The position numbers were made by a program, and so were the translations under genes. A DNA stretch of 64,000 nt, taken from contig NZ_JACVCV010000011.1 in NCBI RefSeq assembly GCF_017811155.1, forward strand, positions 1-64,000, written 5' to 3'. A model generated the notes under the pieces. It was given only the letters and a program-made list of their open reading frames with translations, was not told where the DNA came from and made no database searches. Within the stretch, counting starts at the first letter, position 1. Every line of letters starts with the position of its first letter. This document shows, one piece after another, positions 1-8,023 of this stretch. This DNA comes from Lunatimonas salinarum. Lineage in GTDB: Bacteria > Bacteroidota > Bacteroidia > Cytophagales > Cyclobacteriaceae.

Positions 1-20
1 ACTTCAAACATCATAAATTT

Positions 21-55
21 TAGCGAGGTGTCAAAACCTCGCTATTGTATTTTTT
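21..55 (+). terminator. Hairpin with T-rich tail at window start
   Basis: A 9-bp perfect inverted repeat (21-29 with 36-44, 6-nt loop) is followed by a T-rich stretch (45-55). It looks like an intrinsic terminator of a plus-strand gene that lies before the window, and it would separate that gene from the cassette starting at 140. Confidence 0.65.
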
Positions 56-64
56 CAAGATGAC

Positions 65-85
65 CAAAAACACGCAGTGTTTTTG
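65..85. promoter_or_regulatory. 9-bp inverted repeat upstream of HTH gene
   Basis: CAAAAACAC (65-73) and GTGTTTTTG (77-85) form a perfect inverted repeat with a 3-nt centre, about 55 bp before the small helix-turn-helix gene at 140. The position and symmetry suit an operator for that regulator. It could instead be a second weak terminator-like hairpin, since the right arm ends in a T run. Confidence 0.4.
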
Positions 86-139
86 TCGGATGACAGTATA
101 AATAAATCTAAAATTAGATCATGAAAACAAGAAATTATC

Positions 140-361
140 ATGACGGAACTCCGATCATATTTAACTAAAAAATCTGCGAGTAAAGCGGAAAGTGCCAAGA
201 AAACCGGTATCAGTAACTCAAGGATCAGTGAACTGACTCTCAACTCCTCTGCTCAACTAAGGGTCCGGGAATTTTACCTGATTACCCTAGCAATTGACGC
301 CGACCGCGGCGAGGTTCTAAAGGAGATTTGTAATGATCTCAAGTTAACAATGAAAGAATAG
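140..361 (+). CDS. Small helix-turn-helix (XRE-like) protein
   Basis: A 73-residue protein whose central part (residues about 15-60) reads as a short XRE/Cro-like helix-turn-helix, with a likely recognition helix around TGISNSRISEL. It has no partner domain, so it is probably a DNA-binding regulator or antitoxin-like protein. It ends 8 bp before the GHKL ATPase gene and is first in the five-gene run, so autoregulation of the cassette through the inverted repeat at 65-85 is a reasonable inference. No clear Shine-Dalgarno is seen, which is common in Bacteroidota. The family assignment rests on pattern only and is moderate. Confidence 0.6.
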   Translation: MTELRSYLTKKSASKAESAKKTGISNSRISELTLNSSAQLRVREFYLITLAIDADRGEVLKEICNDLKLTMKE

Positions 362-369
362 AATAATAT

Positions 370-2628
370 ATGCAAAAAACGCTACAGTTTTCTGTTGATA
401 GTGCCCTGTTGCGAGAACTTGGGGAAAAGCTGGTTGAAACAGTTCACTTAGCCTTATCCGAATTGGTGAAAAATGCCTATGATGCCGATGCTACAGAAGT
501 TGAAGTTATTTTTGAAACGAGCGAATCGGGGATTGAACGAATTAAAATAATTGACAACGGCACAGGAATGAACTTCGATTCTGTCCAAAATTATTGGATG
601 AGGATTGCCACAACTAATAAAGAGAAGCAGGATGTTTCACCTGTATTTGGAAGGTATTTAACAGGTGCAAAAGGAATTGGTCGATTTTCTTGCCGAAGGT
701 TGGGAACGCAACTAACATTAATAACCCAGGGAACCGCAGAGGGCGGTAAACGCGGGTTTCAAAAACACATTCAAAAAACGGAGGTAGTGTTCCCCTGGAC
801 AAAGTTTGAAGCCGGAACAGATGTAACGCAAATTGATTGCCCCGGAGAACAAATAGAATTAGACGAGGGACATACCGGTACAACTCTTATTATCGAGAAT
901 GCGGTTGGTGAATGGTCTACAAGAGGTCTAAACTGGCTTACAAGACAGTTAGCCGTTTTAGCCGCAAACAGGGGAGATTTTAAAGAAGGATTTGAACCCG
1001 ACCCCGGATTTGAGATCATGATAACAGCACCAGATTTTGAAGGAGGAATCAGGGATTTAAGGGAAGATTTAGTCAATGCAGGCTGGGGAACACTTACGGC
1101 AACACTGAACGATAAGCATCAAGCAATTTGCCAGTTGAATGCAATGGGGATAGGTAAAAGAACCATCACTTCAAAGCAAATCTTTCCCGGATTAAAGGAC
1201 ATTAAGCTACACGTTGGATTAATCGTCGATGACCGGGAACAGATGCGTGATACTAGTATTCTTTCGAAAGGAAATCTGCGCACTATTTTGGGGCAGTGGG
1301 GAGGCGTTCAAATCAGGCACCGAGGATTCAGAGTTTTTCCTTATGGCAACGATGACTGGCTTAAAATAGATCGCGATCGAGGCTTGCGGAAAGGAGCGCC
1401 AAATGATGAGTTGCAGGCCTTTGCTTCTTCATTACAAGGAGTAGACCCCGGTCGTTCTCTTTTAACAGCGCTTTCCATGCACAATTATATTGGCAATGTG
1501 AGTTTAGGTCCAGAAACTACCGGTTTTGAAATGAAAGCCAGCCGTGAAGGCTTCATTGATTCACCTGCCATGGATGATTTGCGCGAATTTGCACGTTTTG
1601 CCATTGATTGGGCTAACATACTGCGTGATTATTATTTAAGGCAACAGAAACTAAAGGCTGCGGATGCGGCAAAAGAGGAATTTGAAAACCTGATAGAGCA
1701 AAAGGTTGACAGCCGTAAAGTAGTAGATTCAGCCCTAGCCTTTATCAGATCAGAAATCAAATCGAAAGTCTACGAGCATTTACCCGCCAACGTGAAAAAC
1801 GAGGTAGCCACCTCAATCGAAACAGCAACAGAGGCCATAAAAACTTACAACGAATCTGTTAAGGTTGAGTTGTCTCATTTGCGGCTCATAGCATCTACGT
1901 CTACTCTGCTCCTTATTTTTTCCCATGAAGTGAAGTCTTTGCTCGGGTTGCTCGAACAAAGTAAAAATTCTCTTAAACTCATTGCAGAAAAGCTACCGGC
2001 AAGCGAAAAAGGCACCATCAACGAAATGGGGCAAGACTTCGAAGAGTTAAACACAAGGTTGGAAGAACTTTTACAAATGACTTCCCTAATAAGCTCTTCT
2101 GCCAAGTCGAAGTTTAAGCCAGGAAAAGTAGCGCTAAAACCAAAAATCAGGAAGGTTGAAAAAGTTTTCGAGCTGATTATCCAGAAATACGGAATTGATA
2201 TCGACTACGAAGCAGTTCCGAATAATATTGTCATTAAGGATGTTCTCGAAGCAGAATTGTATTCTGTACTTTTAAACATCATGTCAAACTCAATCAAAGC
2301 TGTCATTGCCGGTGGACGTGAAAAGGATATCAGAATCAGTGCCAACAGGGATAACGGCATGAATGAAATAACAATTCAAGACACCGGTGTTGGATTGGAA
2401 GAAGAAAGGTTTAGCGAAGTTTTCATTCCTTTTGTATCTGACCCTGACGGTAGGCTTTATGAAAACTTAGAAGCCCGATTGAACCCGGAAGACAACATGA
2501 TTGTCGGAACTGGTTCCGGGCTAGGCCTGGGGATTGTGAATGAGATTGTAAAAGCAAAAGGAGGTTCTATTGGTTTCCAGCATCCTGATAATGGATGGGC
2601 TACTCAACTTCAAATTAAATTACCATGA
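370..2628 (+). CDS. Double GHKL ATPase (MORC/Hsp90-like N-terminus, histidine-kinase-like C-terminus)
   Basis: A 752-residue protein with two separate GHKL ATP-binding folds. The N-terminal one resembles MORC/Hsp90/MutL ATPases: N-box ELVKNAYDADA (31-41), G1 motif DNGTGM (62-67), G2 motif GAKGIGRFS (99-107). The C-terminal one resembles a histidine kinase: an H-box-like FSHEVKSL with H519, N-box around N640, DTGVG (671-675) and GTGSGLGLGI (723-732). There is no membrane segment, so it should be cytosolic. It overlaps the next gene by 4 bp (ATGA), and that gene encodes a receiver-like protein, which suggests phosphotransfer between the two. Such two-ended ATPases occur near restriction-modification genes. 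The exact function is unknown. Confidence 0.75.
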   Translation: MQKTLQFSVDSALLRELGEKLVETVHLALSELVKNAYDADATEVEVIFETSESGIERIKIIDNGTGMNFDSVQNYWMRIATTNKEKQDVSPVFGRYLTGAKGIGRFSCRRLGTQLTLITQGTAEGGKRGFQKHIQKTEVVFPWTKFEAGTDVTQIDCPGEQIELDEGHTGTTLIIENAVGEWSTRGLNWLTRQLAVLAANRGDFKEGFEPDPGFEIMITAPDFEGGIRDLREDLVNAGWGTLTATLNDKHQAICQLNAMGIGKRTITSKQIFPGLKDIKLHVGLIVDDREQMRDTSILSKGNLRTILGQWGGVQIRHRGFRVFPYGNDDWLKIDRDRGLRKGAPNDELQAFASSLQGVDPGRSLLTALSMHNYIGNVSLGPETTGFEMKASREGFIDSPAMDDLREFARFAIDWANILRDYYLRQQKLKAADAAKEEFENLIEQKVDSRKVVDSALAFIRSEIKSKVYEHLPANVKNEVATSIETATEAIKTYNESVKVELSHLRLIASTSTLLLIFSHEVKSLLGLLEQSKNSLKLIAEKLPASEKGTINEMGQDFEELNTRLEELLQMTSLISSSAKSKFKPGKVALKPKIRKVEKVFELIIQKYGIDIDYEAVPNNIVIKDVLEAELYSVLLNIMSNSIKAVIAGGREKDIRISANRDNGMNEITIQDTGVGLEEERFSEVFIPFVSDPDGRLYENLEARLNPEDNMIVGTGSGLGLGIVNEIVKAKGGSIGFQHPDNGWATQLQIKLP

Positions 2629-3605
2629 GCAACAATCTAAAGTTCATTTGGATAGACGATACCCCTGAAAGGGAAAAATCCGCCCAAAACATGGGCGAAG
2701 CGCTCAAAACAGAAGTGGACTTCCATGGGCTTAAAAGCAAAAACGTAAATGAGGAACTTCAAAGTATCTTAAAGGGACAGGAGCCTGACCTGATACTCAT
2801 GGATCACAGTTTAGATCAAGCTGACTATGAGGGCATCCGCAGTGGGTCATCGGCTGCAGCAATCATCAGGGAGAAATGGCAATCCTGTCCGATTGTATCT
2901 GTAACAGGCACAGATATAGTTGATATGGATACAAGGCATAAATCTGCTTATGAAGCGATATTCCAGTTTAGTAGCATATCCAAAAACTACTCAAGAATCA
3001 TAACCATTGCCGAAGGATTCAAAGCACTAAAGCAAAGCCCTCTCAAAACTATAGATGATATTCTAAATCAATTAAAAGTACCTGATGATGAGAGGAGCAA
3101 AATGGCCAAGATTTTCCCCCGTGAGTTAAAGGACAACTTTCAGGATAAAAGTTTGCTGTTAGAAATGTATCGCTGGTGTGAATCAACGCTTTTTAAACGT
3201 CCGGGCTTCCTTTATGATCGGCTATGGGTGAGTACACTGTTAGGACTTAACCCGGGTGGATTCAAACAGGTAGAAGCCAAATTTGCCGCAGCGAAATACA
3301 ACGGGGTTTTTGCAAACGATTCCGATGAACGATGGTGGAAATCAGAGGTGCTTTCAATTCTTGGCGAAGCAACAGGCGAGGTAGGGCTGCCATGGAAGAT
3401 TGGCAGAGCATTGGTAAAAAACAAAAAAGCTCATTTTTCTAAATGCTACGTGAGTGAGGAAGAATTCCCCGAAACGGTCGCAGCCGTAGACACAACCAAC
3501 GATGCCGAGTGGCACCCCATGAAGTTAAAATATACAGATCCGCATCCACTCTTTGAAGACATGCTGTTCTTCGAAGAATTACGAATAATGGAAGCCGCAG
3601 ATTAA
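2625..3605 (+). CDS. Receiver-domain-like protein with unknown C-terminal domain
   Basis: A 326-residue protein. The first ~130 residues follow a response-regulator receiver pattern: acidic pair D11-D12 in IWIDDTPE, a candidate phospho-acceptor D60 in LILMDHSLD, and a switch threonine/serine in VSVTGTD. Residues ~140-326 form a charged domain I do not recognise; no helix-turn-helix or enzyme motif is obvious. It starts inside the stop codon of the GHKL ATPase, so the pair is translationally coupled and may act as kinase and receiver. The typical receiver lysine is not clearly placed, so phosphorylation is inferred. Confidence 0.6.
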   Translation: MSNNLKFIWIDDTPEREKSAQNMGEALKTEVDFHGLKSKNVNEELQSILKGQEPDLILMDHSLDQADYEGIRSGSSAAAIIREKWQSCPIVSVTGTDIVDMDTRHKSAYEAIFQFSSISKNYSRIITIAEGFKALKQSPLKTIDDILNQLKVPDDERSKMAKIFPRELKDNFQDKSLLLEMYRWCESTLFKRPGFLYDRLWVSTLLGLNPGGFKQVEAKFAAAKYNGVFANDSDERWWKSEVLSILGEATGEVGLPWKIGRALVKNKKAHFSKCYVSEEEFPETVAAVDTTNDAEWHPMKLKYTDPHPLFEDMLFFEELRIMEAAD

Positions 3606-3612
3606 CGATGAG

Positions 3613-4308
3613 ATGAGCATTGACCAAAATCAAATAGCATCGCCCGACTTTATTAAAAATGAAGTACAAACGCTCGGATTTATCAAAGCGCAAACATCCG
3701 TAGCCAGTTCCTTTCCGGAGTTATTTGCCGAAGCAGCCAGTGTTTATAGCCTTTACATTGGAAGGCATAAAAATTCTGCTCCTACCAATTTCAACTTTGG
3801 ATGTGAACTTAAAATGGAAATCGAAAACGCAACCCGAAGCCTTTTTATTGAGGCCAACGTGCAGCAGAACTATTCGCTTGCTACATACGCATTGTCCATG
3901 TGCGATTCAGATACTGATGAAAAAACATTGATTCGAAAATTTCATTTCGATTATGACCCTCAAGGCAATTCTTCAACCGATAAAAAACCCAAGTACCATC
4001 TTCAATACGGGGGTAAAACCACCCCCAAATTACAAGACAATGGTATTTCCGCAGAGCCATTGCACGATTGGTTGTCGGTTCCCAGATTACCCATTAGCCC
4101 GATCAATCTTGCACTGCTGCTCGACATGGTACTCAATGAGTTTCCGAGTGAAGCAACAAAGCGCGTGATAGAGAAAAGCGAATGGCGCAATATGATCAAG
4201 ACCAACGAGGACAAGATATTGGTACCCTATTTTACGGGTATAGGCAAATTCATAAGCAGTAACCACAAATCAACCTGCCTGTTCAGGGACTTTGCCTATG
4301 GAGAATAG
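3613..4308 (+). CDS. Unrecognised cassette protein
   Basis: A 231-residue soluble protein with no family I can name. It has no signal peptide or membrane segment. The middle contains a phrase of the kind HFDYDP followed by an aromatic/proline-rich stretch (residues ~120-185), reminiscent of small uncharacterised proteins in restriction or toxin loci. It starts 7 bp after the receiver-like gene; an ATG at 3608 is closed at once by a stop, so 3613 is chosen. Its stop overlaps the methyltransferase start by 11 bp, so it is clearly part of the same operon and probably an accessory subunit. Confidence 0.65.
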   Translation: MSIDQNQIASPDFIKNEVQTLGFIKAQTSVASSFPELFAEAASVYSLYIGRHKNSAPTNFNFGCELKMEIENATRSLFIEANVQQNYSLATYALSMCDSDTDEKTLIRKFHFDYDPQGNSSTDKKPKYHLQYGGKTTPKLQDNGISAEPLHDWLSVPRLPISPINLALLLDMVLNEFPSEATKRVIEKSEWRNMIKTNEDKILVPYFTGIGKFISSNHKSTCLFRDFAYGE

Positions 4309-5851
4309 CACGCCAAATAAGAAAGAGAATGGCATCTATTATACACCGGATGCACTGGCAGAACATCTAGCCAGTCCTCTCATAAAAGGGGAAAAGTTGG
4401 CTGTTTTTGATCCCGCTTATGGGCAGGGATCGCTCCTGCTGGCGGGTGAGTCTGTTTCGCGTCAAAAACAAACAGTAAAGGAATTGGCTTTATATGGATG
4501 CGACATTCACCCGGTGAATGGATTACTCGAACATTTGCCCGCTGCCAATCTAAAACAGCAAGATTTTTTCGATTACGACAGGGAAAGAAAATTTGATGTA
4601 ATCCTTACCAATCCGCCATACATCCGCCATCAAAATCAAATAAAGGAGAATATAAACAGTTATCGGGAAAACAACCCGGAGTTGTCTTTTCTGAGCAACT
4701 CATCCGACTTGTGGGCTTATTTTCTTGTAAAAGCAGTGACACATCTTCGCGAAAATGGTTCAGTTGGGGCAATCCTGCCTTGGGCATTCATTCAGGCAGA
4801 TTATTCAAAGGAACTTCGTGTTTGGCTGTCGGAACGGTTTTCAGAAATAAAAGTATTGGCACTAAACAACCCCTATTTCGAATCTGCACAGGAACGGGTT
4901 GTACTTCTTTGGCTTACTGGGTATGGCAAAAAAAATCAATCCATTGTCTCAGCTTTTGCACAAGATTTTGCTGACGAAATTTCCTATTCACCTATTACCC
5001 TAACCGATTGGAAAGCAAGCCGGGTAATTTCAGTAGCAAAAGAAGATGTGAATGGCATATTTAATCGCTTGAAAAACGAGTTTGGATTCTGTTCTTTCGG
5101 CTCTTGTGCAAGGGCGCATATTGGTGTAGTAACCGGAGCAAACAAGTATTTCATCCGAGATGTTGACTACTGCGAAAGGAACAACTTTTCACAGAAGCAA
5201 CGTATTCCCATTCTTACAAATGCAAAAGAAATTGCAGAACTGATCGCTGATGGGCCGGATGTTTTAAAACGCTTACTTGTTCTTCAGGAATGTGATGAAG
5301 TAAAAATACAATGGTTCATTGATGAAGGGCTAGAGGCGGGGTTTGACCAACGCTCTCATTCAAAATCAAGAAAGCCTTGGTATCAGATAAAACCCGGTGA
5401 AACACCAGATGCCTTTTTCCCCTACCGGGTTGGTAAAATTCCCTACTTAGTTCTTAACGACCATAAAATTCAAAGCACCAATTCCATTCACCGCGTTTAT
5501 TTTAAGAAGCTGAGTATTTTAGAGAAAAAGTGGTTTTTCGTTAGCCTACTATCCATTTACGGTCAGCTTTCCATTTCTGCCAATGCCAAAACTTACGGCA
5601 GAGGGATGCTTAAAATTGAACCGGGAGCGCTGATTAAAGCAATTGTTTTAAAGAAGAAGGACAAGGCGGTTATGGGAGTTTATAACTCATTGTTACAATT
5701 ACTTGCCTCAGGGCAAAAGGAAAAAGCGGTTAATATAGCATCTGATTTTATTGACGAAAGGTTGAATATGCCTGATGACTTGAGGCAGTTAGTTGAAGAT
5801 GCCTTTTATGAAATTAGTAATTCTTGTAAAAGGAATCATTCAAGTTTATAG
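4298..5851 (+). CDS. N6-adenine DNA methyltransferase, Eco57I/TaqI-like
   Basis: A 517-residue protein from the ATG at 4298; a TTG at 4292 would add two residues. It has the gamma-type amino-methyltransferase order: a motif-X-like YYTPDALAEHLA near the N-terminus, SAM-binding motif I VFDPAYGQGSLL (36-47), an acidic motif II (CDIHP) and the catalytic NPPY at 105-108. The C-terminal half (~220-517) looks like a target-recognition region as in Eco57I/TaqI-type enzymes. It should methylate adenine in a specific DNA site. No restriction endonuclease or PD-(D/E)xK motif is visible in the four preceding genes. It may be a modification-based defence component or an orphan methylase. Confidence 0.8.
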   Translation: MENSTPNKKENGIYYTPDALAEHLASPLIKGEKLAVFDPAYGQGSLLLAGESVSRQKQTVKELALYGCDIHPVNGLLEHLPAANLKQQDFFDYDRERKFDVILTNPPYIRHQNQIKENINSYRENNPELSFLSNSSDLWAYFLVKAVTHLRENGSVGAILPWAFIQADYSKELRVWLSERFSEIKVLALNNPYFESAQERVVLLWLTGYGKKNQSIVSAFAQDFADEISYSPITLTDWKASRVISVAKEDVNGIFNRLKNEFGFCSFGSCARAHIGVVTGANKYFIRDVDYCERNNFSQKQRIPILTNAKEIAELIADGPDVLKRLLVLQECDEVKIQWFIDEGLEAGFDQRSHSKSRKPWYQIKPGETPDAFFPYRVGKIPYLVLNDHKIQSTNSIHRVYFKKLSILEKKWFFVSLLSIYGQLSISANAKTYGRGMLKIEPGALIKAIVLKKKDKAVMGVYNSLLQLLASGQKEKAVNIASDFIDERLNMPDDLRQLVEDAFYEISNSCKRNHSSL

Positions 5852-6392
5852 ACAAATTGGAAAAAGGATTTTTGACAACATTGACTGTATATGTCCTCTG
5901 CTATTTGCACATTGCCATCCTCGTTCCTATGGTGGCAAAGAGCAAAAGACCAGCGCACAGGTAATTGCTTACAAGAAAATAGAAATGGAAAATTAAATAA
6001 GATCCTCTCCTCCCCCGACAAAAAAGGGGGACAAAATGTTGCTAATAAATATTTAGGGAAATGGGGCTACAGTAGCTAATCGTGTAAACGGCCCCGACAG
6101 ATTCCCCTGACGGGGAGCGCTGACCTATTACCCTTGCAGCCTGTCCCTATTTTCGGGAGTTCCGTGGGAAGTTGAGGGTGAATTGAAAATTGCGAACGCC
6201 GCAAAATCCGATAAATGGTGAGTAGGTTTCCGGGGCTGACCAGATTGGGGCGCATTTAAAGATCCAAACACCAAAAAAATGAACGATTCTCCAAATTCTT
6301 GTACCATTATTCGTTAACTTTACGGGAGGGATAGGAAGAGAACCCTGATTTTTTACAAGAATTATTTCTCTGAATTCTTCGACAATCTGCCA
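5852..6392. other. Gene-poor interval between cassette and TA pair
   Basis: No convincing gene is seen. The stretch holds a C-run/G-run hairpin (6012-6016 with 6026-6030), GC-rich short palindromes around 6085-6120 and copy A of the local repeat (6148-6258). A TAnnTTTG-like box TAACTTTA (6315-6322) lies just before the toxin gene. Confidence 0.6.
6148..6258 (+). repeat. Local repeat family, copy A
   Basis: Matches copy C (7721-7830) across about 110 bp, with a shared core GAGGGTGAATTGAAAAT and a shared GGTGAGTAGGT/A tail, at a visibly diverged level. Relative to copy C it has a one-base loss in the middle that breaks any reading frame. It is an interspersed repeat or the worn end of a mobile element; no terminal repeats or transposase are visible. 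Confidence 0.65.
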
Positions 6393-6674
6393 GTGAAGGT
6401 CCAGGATAAAATAGACGAAGTACTGTATTTGGTGATGGTCTTGGAAAGAATCCCCTTAAAATTTTCTCAACATATGAAGGGTACCGATGGTCTTTACGAA
6501 ATCAGGGTGGAGTTCAGCAGCGACATTTATCGAATTTTTTGCTGCTTTGATGACGGTGATTTGGTGATTCTCTTCAATGGCTTTCAGAAAAAGAGCCAAA
6601 AGACACCGAGAAAAGAAATAGAAAAAGCTTTGAGACTAAAAGCTGACTACTTTAAAGAAAAGCAAAACCTCTGA
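6393..6674 (+). CDS. higB: RelE/HigB-family toxin (phage Gp49-like)
   Basis: A RelE-superfamily mRNA interferase-type toxin of the HigB/Gp49-like branch. The core GTDGLYEIRVEFSSDIYR and the following strand IFCCFDDGDLVILFNGFQKK are typical, as is the QKTPRKEIEKA tail. The first standard start is GTG at 6393, but in-frame coding that matches the family N-terminus (TLIFYKNYFSEFF) continues upstream to about 6339. No ATG is present: where one is expected the codon is AAG (6336-6338). CTG at 6345 is another possible start. The antitoxin gene starts 4 bp downstream. The toxin may be poorly translated or use a rare start codon. Confidence 0.8.
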   Translation: MKVQDKIDEVLYLVMVLERIPLKFSQHMKGTDGLYEIRVEFSSDIYRIFCCFDDGDLVILFNGFQKKSQKTPRKEIEKALRLKADYFKEKQNL

Positions 6675-6678
6675 TAAG

Positions 6679-6984
6679 ATGGAAAATTTGGATAAAAAGC
6701 ATGTAACAACCTTTGAAGAACACTTAGAAAAAAGATATGGGGCACCGGGAACCGATCAAAGAATAGCATTTGAGGCGAAGGCGAAGGCTTTTGCCATTGG
6801 GGAACTTATAAAGGAAGAAAGAAGACTTTCGAACATGACCCAGGAAGAACTTGCGTTGAAAACCGGGACAAAAAAGAGCTTCATTTCAAGGATTGAAAAT
6901 GGGAAAAGTGATATTCAGCTATCTACATTGTATAGGATTCTTGAAATCGGGTTGGGCAAAAAAGTATCCTTTACGATAGAATGA
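6679..6984 (+). CDS. higA: HigA-family antitoxin, XRE helix-turn-helix
   Basis: A 101-residue XRE-family protein. The helix-turn-helix spans about residues 50-100, with MTQEELALKTGTKKSFISRI followed by ENGKSDIQLSTLYRI, the classic pattern. It pairs with the HigB toxin 4 bp upstream, in the toxin-first order usual for hig modules. The expected role is to bind and neutralise the toxin and to repress the shared promoter. The flanking repeats and the broken MNT/HEPN module show that this strip has collected and lost small modules. Confidence 0.85.
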   Translation: MENLDKKHVTTFEEHLEKRYGAPGTDQRIAFEAKAKAFAIGELIKEERRLSNMTQEELALKTGTKKSFISRIENGKSDIQLSTLYRILEIGLGKKVSFTIE

Positions 6985-7110
6985 GGGAATATGCACCCAA
7001 ACATACAAGGCTAAACCGATGTGGAGCGCAGCGGAATTTCGGGCTTAGGCTGTGATGCCTGCTGCGGCGAAACCGAAGCCTAGCGGGTTGCTTAGTTGAG
7101 GTGTCAATAG

Positions 7111-7197
7111 GCGGATTGAAGATCATGGACGCTGTGCTAAAAATCCTAAAATTGATGAGTAGATTCCCTTGCCTGATCCGATTTTAGCGCATATTTA
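7111..7197 (+). repeat. Local repeat family, copy B
   Basis: Shares the right-hand part of copy C: AAAATCCTAAAATTGATGAG then TAGATTCCCTTGCCTGA and CCGATT. The left half of the repeat is missing or replaced. It lies 127 bp after the antitoxin stop, so the TA pair sits between copies A and B. Confidence 0.6.
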
Positions 7198-7720
7198 GAA
7201 GCCCTAACTCAACATAATCGGTTTTTTCCTGTTTTCCTCGGAAGATTTGCGAAAGTGCATTTAAACACTCTCAAGGCGTATTTTTGATAAATATGGGTGT
7301 TCCGGTCATCATTGTTGCTATTTTGGGTCGTGTCCAAGCATGAAAACCCCTTCAGTAGGATGAAGACAAAAGGTTACCTTTTTGGGTATTATCTTATGTG
7401 AACCGGTGTAGAGGCCGTTTACCTTCAGATGGCCAACTTTTAGTGTATCGAATCCTTGTTACTTTTTTGCTGCAGGTCAAAAAAGTAACCAAAAAACCCC
7501 GCGCTGTGCATCTTTTGGCTAAAATCTGCAAGGCGGAAGATAAAGTGAGCATGTGGTTTTTCTCCAATATACAATTTAACGATCAAGATAATAGGGTCAC
7601 ACCAAATCATCGGATACCATCAAGAGCATGGACGAAAAAAAGGTATCGGGTCAATTTTCATAACCGAAATTGAAATGGGTGTCCCAGCGAGGAAAGCAGG
7701 TGAGCGTCTCACGCACGGCC
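7198..7720. other. Apparently non-coding interval with a strong inverted repeat
   Basis: I see no supportable gene. The one open frame (7398-7673) is basic and low in complexity and runs through a perfect 12-bp inverted repeat (7458-7469 with 7478-7489, 8-nt loop), so it is unlikely to be coding. The region resembles intergenic filler between the repeat copies. Confidence 0.5.
7458..7489. repeat. 12-bp perfect inverted repeat
   Basis: GTTACTTTTTTG and CAAAAAAGTAAC flank an 8-nt loop. It is not followed by a T run and does not abut a gene end, so it is a structural or mobile-element feature rather than an obvious terminator. Confidence 0.6.
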
Positions 7721-7830
7721 TATTCCGGTTTTCGGGAGTGCTGTTGGAAACTGAGGGTGAATTGAAAATCACAAACGCCGCTAAAATCCTAAAATTGGTG
7801 AGTAGATTCCCTTGCCTGACCCGATTAGGC
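7721..7830 (+). repeat. Local repeat family, copy C
   Basis: The best-preserved of the three copies, sharing about 110 bp with copy A and about 60 bp with copy B. It stays open in one frame, but the other copies do not, so the frame is not evidence of a protein. It lies directly before the MNT/HEPN remnant. Confidence 0.65.
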
Positions 7831-7876
7831 AGCAAAGGCCAATTGCATCAAAATCAAACATTTCATACATTTGAAC

Positions 7877-8023
7877 ATGTTGCATTTAAAAACAATAAAG
7901 GATACGCTTCTTGCTCACAAGCCAAGACTCAGCAGTAAATATGGCTTGAGAAACTTAGCTGTTTTTGGTTCCTATGCTAGAAATCAACAAATGGATGAGC
8001 GTGATTTAGATATTACTAGTTGA
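7877..8023 (+). pseudogene. Truncated MNT-type nucleotidyltransferase (antitoxin remnant)
   Basis: A 48-codon frame from ATG 7877 to TGA 8021-8023. It matches the N-terminal half of minimal nucleotidyltransferases (MntA/MNT antitoxins): a helical start and then the catalytic signature GSYARNQQMDERDLDI, that is GSxAR followed by the D-x-D pair. The normal protein is about 95-100 residues, so the second half is gone. The remaining sequence runs straight into a HEPN fragment in another frame, which implies an internal deletion joining the two genes of one module. Confidence 0.75.

Noticed and set aside
4298-5851. Type IIG restriction-methylase reading of the Eco57I-like protein
   Set aside because: Its 517 residues hold only methylase and target-recognition parts; no PD-(D/E)xK nuclease motif precedes motif X.
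6012-6030. C-run/G-run hairpin as terminator of the methylase operon
   Set aside because: Short stem, no T run, and 160 bp after the stop.
7398-7673. Open frame of 91 codons after the toxin-antitoxin pair
   Set aside because: Basic, low-complexity product that runs through a perfect hairpin; no family resemblance.
7675-7938. Open frame of 87 codons
   Set aside because: It consists of repeat copy C followed by out-of-frame sequence of the MNT remnant; copies A and B are not open in that frame.
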